Source: Nonomuraea rubra (lineage in GTDB: Bacteria > Actinomycetota > Actinomycetes > Streptosporangiales > Streptosporangiaceae). From it: a DNA stretch of 64,000 bases. Shown here piece by piece: positions 15,796-23,513 of the stretch. The stretch is from contig NZ_JACHMI010000001.1 of NCBI RefSeq assembly GCF_014207985.1, forward strand, positions 3,207,001 through 3,271,000, written 5' to 3'. The first letter of the stretch is position 1. The number at the start of each line of letters is the position of its first letter. The position numbers and the translations under genes were made by a program. The notes beneath the pieces were generated by a model. It did not search any database and was not told where the DNA came from. It was given only the letters and a program-made list of their open reading frames with translations.

Positions 15796-16953
15796 TTGCT
15801 CGGACCCCTCGGTGACATCGTCGTGCTCGATCTGTCCAGGGCCCTGGCGGGGCCGCACGCCGCGCAGATGCTGGGTGACCTGGGCGCCCGGGTGATCAAA
15901 GTCGAGCATCCGGACGGGGGTGACGAGTCGCGCGGCTGGGGCCCGCCGTTCGTCGGGCCGGATCATGACATCTCGACCTACTTCCTGGCAGCCAACCGCA
16001 ACAAGCAGTCCATCGCCGTCGACCTGAAGTCCGCCGAGGGCAAGCAGCTCATCGAGCGCCTCGTCCGCCACAGCGACGTCCTGGTCGAGAACTTCCGCAC
16101 CGGCGTGCTCGACCGACTCGGCTTCCCGGTCGAACGCCTGCACGAGCTCAACCCGCGCCTGGTCGTCCTGTCGATCACCGGCTTCGGCCACGACGGCCCC
16201 GAGGGCGGCCGCCCGGGTTACGACCAGATCGCCCAGGGCGAGGCCGGGCTCATGTCGCTGACCGGCCCCTCGCCCGACGAGCCGTACCGCGTCGGCGCCT
16301 CCATCGGCGACCTGCTGGCCGGCATGTACGGCGCGTACGGGGTCGTGAGCGCCCTCTACGAGCGCGAGCGGACCGGCAAGGGCCGGGTCGTGCGCACCTC
16401 GCTGCTCGCCGCGATCACCGGCGTGCACGCCTACCACGGCACCGCCTGGACGGTCGGCGGCCAGGTGCCCGCGGCGGGCGGCAACCACCACGCCTCCATC
16501 GCCCCCTACGGCGCCTTCCGCTGCTCCGACGGCATGCTGCAGATCGCCGCCGCCAACGACGGCCAGTGGCGCAAGGTGGCCGCGCTCCTCGGCATCGACG
16601 CCGGCCAGCCGCGCTACGCCACCAACCGCGACAGGTTCGCCCACCGCGACGAGCTGATCGCCGACATGGAGAAGGCCCTGTCCGCCCACGACCGCGCCCA
16701 CTGGCTGGCGAGGCTGGCCGAGGAGGGCGTGCCCGCCGGCGCGATCAGGACGCTCGACGAGGTCTACGCGTGGGAGCAGACCCGCTCGCAGGGCCTGGTC
16801 GTCGAGGTGCGGCACCCCGTGCTCGGCCCGATCGAGCTGCCGGGGCCGCCGCTGCGCTTCGACGGGCTGACCGGGGTCGAGCACAGCGCGCCGCCCATGC
16901 TCGGCCAGGACGGCGACGCCGTGCTCGCCTGGCTGGAAGAGCGCGAACGATGA
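15796..16953 (+). CDS. CaiB/BaiF family CoA-transferase
   Basis: This is a class III CoA-transferase of 385 residues, which moves CoA between carboxylic acids in the cytoplasm. Family features include the N-terminal VVLDLSRALAGPHAAQMLGD, the nucleotide/CoA region SIAVDLKSAEGKQL, the active-site stretch RPGYDQIAQGEAGLMS (with the likely catalytic Asp) and DLLAGMYGAYGV. The start is TTG, set seven bases after a strong AGGAGG. It is followed after 74 bp by an acyl-CoA carboxylase carboxyltransferase, which suggests both act on one acyl-CoA route. The specific acid is unknown. Confidence 0.92.
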   Translation: MLGPLGDIVVLDLSRALAGPHAAQMLGDLGARVIKVEHPDGGDESRGWGPPFVGPDHDISTYFLAANRNKQSIAVDLKSAEGKQLIERLVRHSDVLVENFRTGVLDRLGFPVERLHELNPRLVVLSITGFGHDGPEGGRPGYDQIAQGEAGLMSLTGPSPDEPYRVGASIGDLLAGMYGAYGVVSALYERERTGKGRVVRTSLLAAITGVHAYHGTAWTVGGQVPAAGGNHHASIAPYGAFRCSDGMLQIAAANDGQWRKVAALLGIDAGQPRYATNRDRFAHRDELIADMEKALSAHDRAHWLARLAEEGVPAGAIRTLDEVYAWEQTRSQGLVVEVRHPVLGPIELPGPPLRFDGLTGVEHSAPPMLGQDGDAVLAWLEERER

Positions 16954-17027
16954 TCGCGAAAGGATGGCACCGGCCGGGGCGCTCATGCGTCAACATTGCA
17001 TCGTTGGCTGACATCTAGGGAGCGATA

Positions 17028-18512
17028 GTGAGCCGTCCGGACGCGCGCACACTGATCGAAACGATCCTCGACCGGGGGTCGTGGAAGTCGTGGGACGCGC
17101 CGCCCGCCGATCCGGCCGAGCCCGGCTCCTCCTACGCCGACGAGCTGGCCGCGGCCCGCGTCAAGTCCGGCTACGACGAGGCCGTGATCACCGGTGAGGG
17201 GCTGCTCGACGGGCGCAGGGTGGCCGTCGTGGCGTGCGAGTTCTCGTTCATGGCGGGCTCGATCGGGGTGGTGGCGGCCGAACGGTTCGTGACCGCGGCG
17301 GAGCGGGCCACCCGGGAGCGGCTGCCGCTGCTGGCCCTGCCGGCCTCGGGCGGCACGCGCATGCAGGAGGGCGCGCTCGCGTTCGTCCAGATGGTGAAGA
17401 TCACCGCGGCGATCCAGGCGCACCGGGCGGTCGGCCTGCCGTACCTGGTGTACCTGCGGCATCCGACGACCGGCGGGGTGTTCGCGTCCTGGGGGTCGCT
17501 CGGGCACGTCACGGTGGCCGAGCCGGGGGCGCTGATCGGGTTCCTGGGGCCGCGGGTGTTCGAGTCGCTGCACGGCTACCCGTTCCCCGAGGGGGTGCAG
17601 GTGTCGGAGAACCTGCACGGCAAGGGCCTGCTCGACGCGGTGGTGTCCGCCGAGGACGCGCGGGAGGTGGCGATCAGGGCGCTGGCCGTGCTCGCCGCAG
17701 ACCGTTCGGCCATCGAGGCGGGCGAGCCGCCCGAGGAGGACCTGCGGCCGGTGGAGGCATGGGAGGCGATCACCCGGTCCCGGCGCGACGACCGGCCGGG
17801 CGTGCGCACCCTGCTCAAGCTCGCCGCCACCGACGTGACGCCGCTCAGCGGCACCGGGGCGGGCAAGAACGAGCCGGGGCTGCTGCTCGCGCTGGCCAGG
17901 TTCGGCACCGCGCCGGCGGTGGTGCTCGGCCAGGACCGGCGGCTCCAGCGGGCCAACTCGCCGCTCGGCCCCGCCGGCCTGCGGGTGGCCAGGCGCGGCA
18001 TGCGGCTGGCCGCCGAGCTCGGCCTGCCCCTGGTCACCGTGATCGACACGCCCGGCGCCGACCTGTCCAAGGCGGCCGAGGAGGGCGGGCTGGCCGCCGA
18101 GATCGCCCGCTGCCTGGCCGAGCTGCTCACGCTCGACGCGCCCACCGTCTGCCTGCTGCTCGGCGAGGGCGCGGGCGGCGCGGCGCTGGCGCTGCTGCCC
18201 GCCGACCGGGTGCTCTGCGCGCAACACGCCTGGCTGGCGCCGCTGCCGCCCGAGGGCGCCTCCGCCATCCTCTACCGCTCGGTCGACTTCGCCCCCGAGA
18301 TCGCCCAGGCGCAGCACATCCGCGCCACCGACCTGCGCCGCGACGGCATCGTGGACCGGGTGATCCCCGAGCTGCCCGACGCCGCCTACGAGCCGAGGCA
18401 GTTCTGCGAGCGGGTGGGGCGGGCGCTGGAGTACGAGATCGCGGGCCTGCTGCGGGTGGGCCCGGCCGACCGCTTCGCGGCCCGCCAGGCCCGGTACCGC
18501 AACCTGGGTTAA
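17028..18512 (+). CDS. Acetyl-CoA carboxylase carboxyltransferase, fused beta and alpha domains (AccDA)
   Basis: This 494-residue protein fuses the two carboxyltransferase halves that are separate AccD and AccA in E. coli. The N-terminal half is AccD-like (PASGGTRMQEGALAFVQM) but has no Cys4 zinc ribbon. The C-terminal half is AccA-like (VTVIDTPGADLSKAAEEGG and EGAGGAALALL). It would transfer carboxyl from biotin to an acyl-CoA, giving malonyl-CoA or a homologue. No biotin carboxylase or biotin carrier gene is next to it, so it must use partners from elsewhere. GTG start with AGGGAG upstream. It shares its stop bases with the convergent gene (TTAA). Confidence 0.88.
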   Translation: MSRPDARTLIETILDRGSWKSWDAPPADPAEPGSSYADELAAARVKSGYDEAVITGEGLLDGRRVAVVACEFSFMAGSIGVVAAERFVTAAERATRERLPLLALPASGGTRMQEGALAFVQMVKITAAIQAHRAVGLPYLVYLRHPTTGGVFASWGSLGHVTVAEPGALIGFLGPRVFESLHGYPFPEGVQVSENLHGKGLLDAVVSAEDAREVAIRALAVLAADRSAIEAGEPPEEDLRPVEAWEAITRSRRDDRPGVRTLLKLAATDVTPLSGTGAGKNEPGLLLALARFGTAPAVVLGQDRRLQRANSPLGPAGLRVARRGMRLAAELGLPLVTVIDTPGADLSKAAEEGGLAAEIARCLAELLTLDAPTVCLLLGEGAGGAALALLPADRVLCAQHAWLAPLPPEGASAILYRSVDFAPEIAQAQHIRATDLRRDGIVDRVIPELPDAAYEPRQFCERVGRALEYEIAGLLRVGPADRFAARQARYRNLG

Positions 18513-20428
18513 CGCCGCCAGAGCTGCTTGCCGGCGGCGTCGAACCCCTTGATGACCATGCCGGCGGACAGGTCGCCGCCCTCGGGGAGCGGCGCCGCGA
18601 ACAACACCACCCCCTGTCCCCACGGGTCGGGGGTGGCCTGCGCGGTGCCGGTGACGCCGTTCGAGGAGGTGACCTCGATCCTGGCGGTGCCGGCGAGCGC
18701 GTAGCCGTACCAGGCGTGGGCGCCGCGGCCCCACCTCACCGGCTGCTCGGCGGTGAGCAGGTCGCTCAGCCTGGTCCCGGGCAGCGGCCCGGCGAGCCCC
18801 ATGACCAGCTCGTCGTTCTCCCAGAAGGCCAGGCAGTTCGGCTCGCTCACGAGCGCGGTGACGCCCGCGGGCAGCGGGTGGCGGGGAGTGTCGGAGCGCA
18901 TGGCCTGCCGCCCGCAGTCCTTGCGCGTCTCCGGGAACAGCCCGAGCGGCCGGTCCTTGCGCTTCATGGTGAAGCCCGCGACCTCCGCTTCGCTGGACGG
19001 GATCGTGACGTACCAGATCGGGGCCGGGGTGCCGGTACCGCGCTGGAACGTGGCGGGCAGGCGCCGCCCGTCGGAGAGCACGGCCTCGACCGACTCCCAG
19101 TCGTCGCCCGCCGGGCCGAAGTAGCTGACGGTGCCGGGCTCCGGCAGGTACTGGACGGCCCGCAGCGGGCTGCCGAGGTGGTCCGGGTGCCGGCCACCGC
19201 CGATGCAAGACAGGTCGGGGTCCACGCCGCCGGAGTAGCAGAGCGTGACCCTGGGGCGGCCCGTGTCGGGGCCGGCGTCGGTGAACCAGACGCGCACCGG
19301 CTCACCGACCGCTCCGGTGCCGGGCAGGCTCATCACCTCGCCGACGGGTGGCATCCCCTCCTGCGGGTCCTTGGCCTCGTCGCGCCAGACCTCCGCGCCC
19401 GACGCGTCGTAGGCCACCAGGCGGTGGCGCTCCCGGCCGTCGTCCGGGGCGCCCTCGGCGGCGAACAGCGTGATGCCCAGGCCCCATGGATCGGGCCGCG
19501 TCCCGACCTGGGCGGTGGTTCCGTCCTCGAAGGAGAACGCGATCCTGGAGACGTTCCCTGCCGCCACCCCAGTGATCATGTTCTCCCGCATGCGCGCGTC
19601 GACCGGTTGCATGGCCTGGCCGAGCAGGACCGTGCCGACCTCCGCGCCGCCGCGGGTGAGGCGCAGCTCCGTGCCCTCCTTCGTCCGGAACGGCCGCGCG
19701 GTCACCCCGGCGGGCAGGTCGAGTGCCGCCCCGAGGGCCTGCCCTGGTTGCGGAGCGGAGAACAGGTCGCGCGAGCTCCAGCCGAGGCTCCTGCCCCGGT
19801 CGTCGGCGATCTCTATCTTCGCCAGCGGCTGCGAGGCGGGGTAGGTCACGGTCCAGATCCGGTACGGCGCTCCGGCGGGCCGCCACATCCGGGCGGGGAA
19901 CCTCTGCCCGTCGCCCGCGACCCCGGTGACCGTCCCGATGTCGTCGAGCGCCATCCCCCAGTCCAGCGCGGTGCCCGCCCCGTCACGGGCGGTGCTGCCC
20001 GCGAACCAGGCGTCGGAGCCGATCGTGGGGACGGGCGTGCAGCCCCCGTACGCCTCGGCGTCCGCCCGTTCCACGACGTAGCAGAACTCGGGATTGCCCA
20101 GCCTGCCCTTGGCGAACCAGAGCCGCAGCGGCCTGCCCTCGGCCGGGTTGTCCACGGTGACCTGCTCGCCGGTGGCGGTCCTGCCACGCATGAGCCCCTG
20201 GTAGACCGCGTCGGCGTCGGCCGCGGTGTTCCTGCCCAGGTCCCCGTTGAGCAGGGCGGGCACGAACACCGCCAGCAGGGCCACCGGCAGTGCGGCCGCC
20301 GCCAGGCGCAGCGCCCGGTACCGGCGCGGCCGGCGCTCGCGCACCCGCAGCCAGGCGTCAGGGCTGGTCTCGAACGTCTGGGCGCGGGCGTCGAGTGCCG
20401 CCCGCAGGCGCTCTTCCAGGTCGTTCAC
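18509..20428 (-). CDS. Membrane-anchored protein with two tandem repeats, coupled to an ECF sigma factor
   Basis: This 639-residue protein has a charged cytoplasmic N-terminus (about 38 residues), one membrane span (about 39-60) and a large outer domain. The outer part is duplicated: residues about 86-350 align with 363-639. Matching landmarks are GRPLRLWF/GEPVRVWF, YRIWTVTYPAS/APIWYVTIPSS, PAGVTARPF/PAGVTALVS, PDPWGLGITLFAAE/PDPWGQGVVLFAAP and DASGAEVWR/DAAGKQLWR. Paired cysteines occur in each half. Its GTG overlaps the sigma stop by four bases, so it may be the sigma's anti-sigma or sensor, although no zinc anti-sigma motif is present. I know no named family for it. Confidence 0.85.
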   Translation of the reverse strand: MNDLEERLRAALDARAQTFETSPDAWLRVRERRPRRYRALRLAAAALPVALLAVFVPALLNGDLGRNTAADADAVYQGLMRGRTATGEQVTVDNPAEGRPLRLWFAKGRLGNPEFCYVVERADAEAYGGCTPVPTIGSDAWFAGSTARDGAGTALDWGMALDDIGTVTGVAGDGQRFPARMWRPAGAPYRIWTVTYPASQPLAKIEIADDRGRSLGWSSRDLFSAPQPGQALGAALDLPAGVTARPFRTKEGTELRLTRGGAEVGTVLLGQAMQPVDARMRENMITGVAAGNVSRIAFSFEDGTTAQVGTRPDPWGLGITLFAAEGAPDDGRERHRLVAYDASGAEVWRDEAKDPQEGMPPVGEVMSLPGTGAVGEPVRVWFTDAGPDTGRPRVTLCYSGGVDPDLSCIGGGRHPDHLGSPLRAVQYLPEPGTVSYFGPAGDDWESVEAVLSDGRRLPATFQRGTGTPAPIWYVTIPSSEAEVAGFTMKRKDRPLGLFPETRKDCGRQAMRSDTPRHPLPAGVTALVSEPNCLAFWENDELVMGLAGPLPGTRLSDLLTAEQPVRWGRGAHAWYGYALAGTARIEVTSSNGVTGTAQATPDPWGQGVVLFAAPLPEGGDLSAGMVIKGFDAAGKQLWRR

Positions 20429-20922
20429 CGGTCCTCCTCCTTCAGCGCCCTGCCCAGGGCCGCCAGGCCCCTGCTGGCGTGGGTCTTCACCGATCCCGGC
20501 GAGACGCCCATGGCGTCGGCGATCTCGCGCTCCGACAGGTCCAGCCAGTACCGCAGGACGAGGGCCTCGCGCTGGCGGCGCGGCAGGCGGTCCACGGCCG
20601 CCAGCAGCTCACGGTGCTCCTCGGAGACGAGCACGGCGTGCTCGCTGCTGCGGATCGGCTCGGGAGGGTCGGGGCGGCGCAGCCGGACGAGGCGGAGGTG
20701 CCGCAGGCGGTTGCGGGTCAGGTTGCAGACGGTCGCGCGGAGGTAGGCCATCGCGGCCCCGTCGTCACGCAGCCGCCGTGAGTGCAGCCGGGCGAACGCC
20801 TCCTGGACGATGTCCTCGGGGTCGTCCGCGCCGAGCAGCCCGGCCAGGCGTACCAGGGACTGGTACTGGGCCGCGAACAGCTCGGCGAACGACGGCTGCG
20901 CCATGGTCGCTGTTTCGGTCAC
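20425..20922 (-). CDS. ECF RNA polymerase sigma factor (SigE-like)
   Basis: This is a 165-residue group IV sigma factor. Region 2 includes QYQSLVRLAGLL and the DDPEDIVQEAFARLH segment. Region 4 carries LPRRQREALVLRYW followed by the helix-turn-helix EIADAMGVSPGSVKTHASRG. It fits the SigE-type group with short linkers found in large numbers in actinomycetes. The start is GTG with CTAGGGA just upstream. It is directly coupled to the duplicated membrane protein gene downstream, so that protein is the best candidate for its signal input. The promoters it recognises cannot be told from this window. Confidence 0.93.
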   Translation of the reverse strand: MTETATMAQPSFAELFAAQYQSLVRLAGLLGADDPEDIVQEAFARLHSRRLRDDGAAMAYLRATVCNLTRNRLRHLRLVRLRRPDPPEPIRSSEHAVLVSEEHRELLAAVDRLPRRQREALVLRYWLDLSEREIADAMGVSPGSVKTHASRGLAALGRALKEEDR

Positions 20923-20956
20923 ATCCCTAGAGACACCTGGACGTGCCGGAGGTTGA

Positions 20957-21352
20957 CTACGGGACCGGAATCCTCTCGACCCGGATCGAGAAGACCTCCT
21001 CGCGGGGCACCACGACCTCGTACGCCCCGTGGTCGACCATCCAGTAGCCCAGCGCCTCGGCCTTCATCCCGCTGTGCCCGGTGTAGGCGATGTGCAGCCC
21101 GTCGTCGTCCTCGTCGAGCACGATGCACGGCTCGCCCCCGAACGCGCCCACCGTGCGGATGAGCACCAGCCACTCGACCTGCGACCTGGGCACCACCCGC
21201 CGCCAGTAGCCGGAGGCGGCCTCGAACCCCTCCAGCTCCGTCTCGCTGAACAGCACCACCTGGTCGTTGTCGGGGCCGAGGGCGGCGGGCAGCGTGCGCT
21301 CGCCGAAGCGGGCCACGAAGCCGGAGGCGACCGGCGTGATCTCGTCGCTCAT
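20957..21352 (-). CDS. Hypothetical protein, second gene of a coupled pair
   Basis: This is a 131-residue soluble protein without signal or membrane segment. It has an acidic middle part (VLDEDDDGLHIAYTGHSGM) and a C-terminal beta-rich end. It resembles small immunity- or SUKH-like proteins in character, but I do not recognise a family and no motif decides. Its ATG overlaps the stop of the upstream gene (ATGA), so the two are co-translated. It precedes the ECF sigma gene by 34 bp on the same strand. Confidence 0.75.
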   Translation of the reverse strand: MSDEITPVASGFVARFGERTLPAALGPDNDQVVLFSETELEGFEAASGYWRRVVPRSQVEWLVLIRTVGAFGGEPCIVLDEDDDGLHIAYTGHSGMKAEALGYWMVDHGAYEVVVPREEVFSIRVERIPVP

Positions 21353-21795
21353 GCGGCGGGCCGCCAGGTCAGCCCGTCGTACTCGGCGAAGGGCCGCTCG
21401 CCCTCGCCGGTGACGTGCACGATCTCCGCCCCGGCCGGGATCGGCATCGGAACGGTGTGGAACTGCGGCACCACGTGCTCCGACGACGTGGTGAACCCGT
21501 TGCCGGCGAACGGCGGCGCGTCACTCCAGTCGCCGCCCATGTGCGGCCCGTACGGCACCGCGTAGGTGTCGACGTCGCGGGCGAACCACCGCATCAGGTA
21601 CAGCTCGGGCGCCTCGGCGAACAGCTCGGAGCCGTCGAAGGACAGGTCGAGCCCGTAGTAGAGGGCTTCGGGGGTGGTCAGCCTGACACAATCCTGCACC
21701 CGGTAGACGTAACCCGAGATGACCGTGCGCTTGCCCGACAGGTATGGCACGAGCAGACGCGGCGGGACCACCTTCTGCATCTGCGTTCCGCTCAC
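21349..21795 (-). CDS. Hypothetical protein, first gene of a coupled pair
   Basis: This 148-residue protein is beta-rich and aromatic-rich, with segments such as TVISGYVYRVQDCVRL and AVPYGPHMGGDW and no signal peptide. I do not recognise the family. The start is GTG, with the box TAAAGT six bases before it, so the message is probably leaderless. It is translationally coupled to the next gene. Two small coupled genes of unknown function could be a toxin-immunity or protein-partner pair, but nothing in the sequence shows this. Confidence 0.75.
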   Translation of the reverse strand: MSGTQMQKVVPPRLLVPYLSGKRTVISGYVYRVQDCVRLTTPEALYYGLDLSFDGSELFAEAPELYLMRWFARDVDTYAVPYGPHMGGDWSDAPPFAGNGFTTSSEHVVPQFHTVPMPIPAGAEIVHVTGEGERPFAEYDGLTWRPAA

Positions 21796-21801
21796 AGTCC
21801 T

Positions 21802-21807
21802 ACTTTA
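21802..21807 (-). promoter_or_regulatory. -10 box of a leaderless promoter for the gene at 21795
   Basis: TAAAGT on the minus strand lies six bases before the GTG start. No ribosome site is present. Confidence 0.5.
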
Positions 21808-21841
21808 CGATCGCTTGACCCCGGGGTGGACCGCGTCAGGG

Positions 21842-22618
21842 TCACAGCACCCGGTGTTCGAGGCACGGCAGCATCGCCCGGGCGGTGCCCGTCCACTCGC
21901 GGTCCACCTCGACGACCCGTACGCCGGGGCCGGTGCCCAGGTCGGAGCGGACCACGCCGAGCGGGTCGACCAGCATGCTGCGGCCCACGCCGTACCCGTC
22001 GGACGACTCCGCCGGGTTGGGCGCCTGGCCGACGGCGGCCGTCCACATCGTGTTCTCCAGCGCCCGCGCCCTGACCAGCGTCACCCAGTGGTCCTCCTTG
22101 AGCGGCCCCGAGCCCCAGGCGGCGATCACCGCGAACAGCTCGGCGCCCCGGTCGACCAGCGCCCTGGCCAGCTCGGGGAAACGCACGTCGTAGCAGGTGA
22201 TCAGGCCCACCCTGACGCCCGCCAGCTCCACCACGGCCGGCTCCGCGCCCGGCGCGACCAGGTCGGACTCCTTCGCGCCGAACGAGTCGAACAGGTGGAT
22301 CTTCCGGTAGGCCGCCTTCAGCTCGCCCCGCGCGTCGATCGCCACCGCCGTGTTGTGCACCCGATCCGCGCCGGGCTCGAACACGCCCGCGATCACCGCC
22401 AGCCCGTGCTCGCGGGCCGAGTCGGCCAGCCCCGACACGAACGGCCCGTCCAGCGGCTCGGCCAGCGTGGTGATCCGCCGGCCGTACCGGGTCAGCGTGG
22501 CCTCGGGGAAGATCGCCAGGTCGGCGCCTTCGGCGGACGCGAGCGCCTCTCTGGCCCTCTTGAGGTTGGTGGAGGGATCAGGGGACACCGGGATCTGGCA
22601 GAGGGCGATTCTGGTCAC
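21842..22618 (-). CDS. Carbon-nitrogen hydrolase (nitrilase superfamily)
   Basis: This 258-residue enzyme of the nitrilase superfamily has the full catalytic triad: Glu39 in AIFPEAT, Lys106 in YRKIHLF and Cys142 in LITCYDVRFPEL. The overall form is close to the omega-amidase and deaminated-glutathione amidase branch, so it probably hydrolyses an amide of a small dicarboxylic acid. This is a family-level inference. The GTG start is preceded by TACAGT at leaderless distance, and that promoter lies inside the end of the upstream DUF418 gene, which overlaps this gene by 41 bp. Confidence 0.9.
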   Translation of the reverse strand: MTRIALCQIPVSPDPSTNLKRAREALASAEGADLAIFPEATLTRYGRRITTLAEPLDGPFVSGLADSAREHGLAVIAGVFEPGADRVHNTAVAIDARGELKAAYRKIHLFDSFGAKESDLVAPGAEPAVVELAGVRVGLITCYDVRFPELARALVDRGAELFAVIAAWGSGPLKEDHWVTLVRARALENTMWTAAVGQAPNPAESSDGYGVGRSMLVDPLGVVRSDLGTGPGVRVVEVDREWTGTARAMLPCLEHRVL

Positions 22619-23513
22619 GGCTCGACTGTAGCCGGTTGGGCACCATCCGAAACCAGGTCAGGCACCGCCATATCCATTCAAGCGGGCCGTACCTGAACCG
22701 GTCCAGCCACCACCGGCTGAACAGGCCCTGCACGAGCAGCGTGACCGCCGCCAGCCCCACGACCGACCACCGGCTCCGGTCGGACTCCAGCAGCGGCAGG
22801 GCCAGGATGATCACGGCGGTGCCGGAGACGTAGTTCGTCAGCGCCATCCTGCCCAGCGGCTCCAGCAGCGCCGACAACCACGGCCGCAGGATCAGCAGCA
22901 GGCCCAGCACGTACGCCGCCGCGCCCGCCAGGGCCGCCGCGCTGTAGACGGTCCAGTCGTTCGTACTGGTCCACGCCAGGGTGAGCAGCACCGAGGCCAG
23001 CGCGGAGACCGCGAACCCGGGCAGCAGCAGCGACCTCGGCGGCCGGAGCTGCCAGATCCCCATGCCGGCCAGGAACAGCCCCGGGATCAGCAGCACCCCG
23101 CCGCCCACCGCGGGATGCGCCGCCCACCCGACCCCCACCAGGCCCAGCAGCAGCACGGGCAGGCCCGGGGGCAGGAACGAGGCCGGCAGCAGCACCAGCG
23201 CCCCGTAGAAGGCGTAGTCGGTCAGCACCTCGCCCTCGTAGAACTGGTGCTGGATCACCCCGAAGCAGAACAGCCAGAACAACCTGCTCAGCAGCGCCAA
23301 GCGGCTGTTGCCCTGCAGGAACAGCAGGAAGCTGATGCCGAACAGCAACGAGAAGATCGGGTAGAACCGGCTCTGGAACAGAGCCTCGACGAACCAGTCG
23401 AGCCCGACCGGATGCGCCTTCTTGAGCTCGACGTGCTGCCACGTGTTGACCAGCATGATGCCGCCCACCGCGAACCCGCGTAGGGCGTCGAGCTCATGGA
23501 TGCGCGTCTTCAC
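22578..23513 (-). CDS. DUF418 family membrane protein
   Basis: This is a polytopic membrane protein of 311 residues. It begins with the family pattern RIHELDALRGFAVGGIMLVNTW and ends with the DUF418 region (GRMALTNYVSGTAVI and GPLEWIWR). Function is unknown; it is thought to be a membrane transport- or acyltransferase-like protein. It is shorter than the usual 380-420 residues, mostly in the middle. I chose the GTG at 23513 because it overlaps the upstream peptidase stop by four bases and fits the family start; an ATG at 23534 is in frame. Confidence 0.85.
   Translation of the reverse strand: MKTRIHELDALRGFAVGGIMLVNTWQHVELKKAHPVGLDWFVEALFQSRFYPIFSLLFGISFLLFLQGNSRLALLSRLFWLFCFGVIQHQFYEGEVLTDYAFYGALVLLPASFLPPGLPVLLLGLVGVGWAAHPAVGGGVLLIPGLFLAGMGIWQLRPPRSLLLPGFAVSALASVLLTLAWTSTNDWTVYSAAALAGAAAYVLGLLLILRPWLSALLEPLGRMALTNYVSGTAVIILALPLLESDRSRWSVVGLAAVTLLVQGLFSRWWLDRFRYGPLEWIWRCLTWFRMVPNRLQSSRDQNRPLPDPGVP
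22625..22630 (-). promoter_or_regulatory. -10 box of a leaderless promoter for the nitrilase gene
   Basis: TACAGT on the minus strand is six bases before the GTG at 22618, inside the last codons of the DUF418 gene. Confidence 0.4.

Noticed and set aside
16983..20746. Long open frames on both strands over accDA and the duplicated protein gene
   Set aside because: Low-complexity Arg/Gly/Pro translations in the wrong phase for GC-rich third positions. The genes on the chosen frames carry clear motifs.
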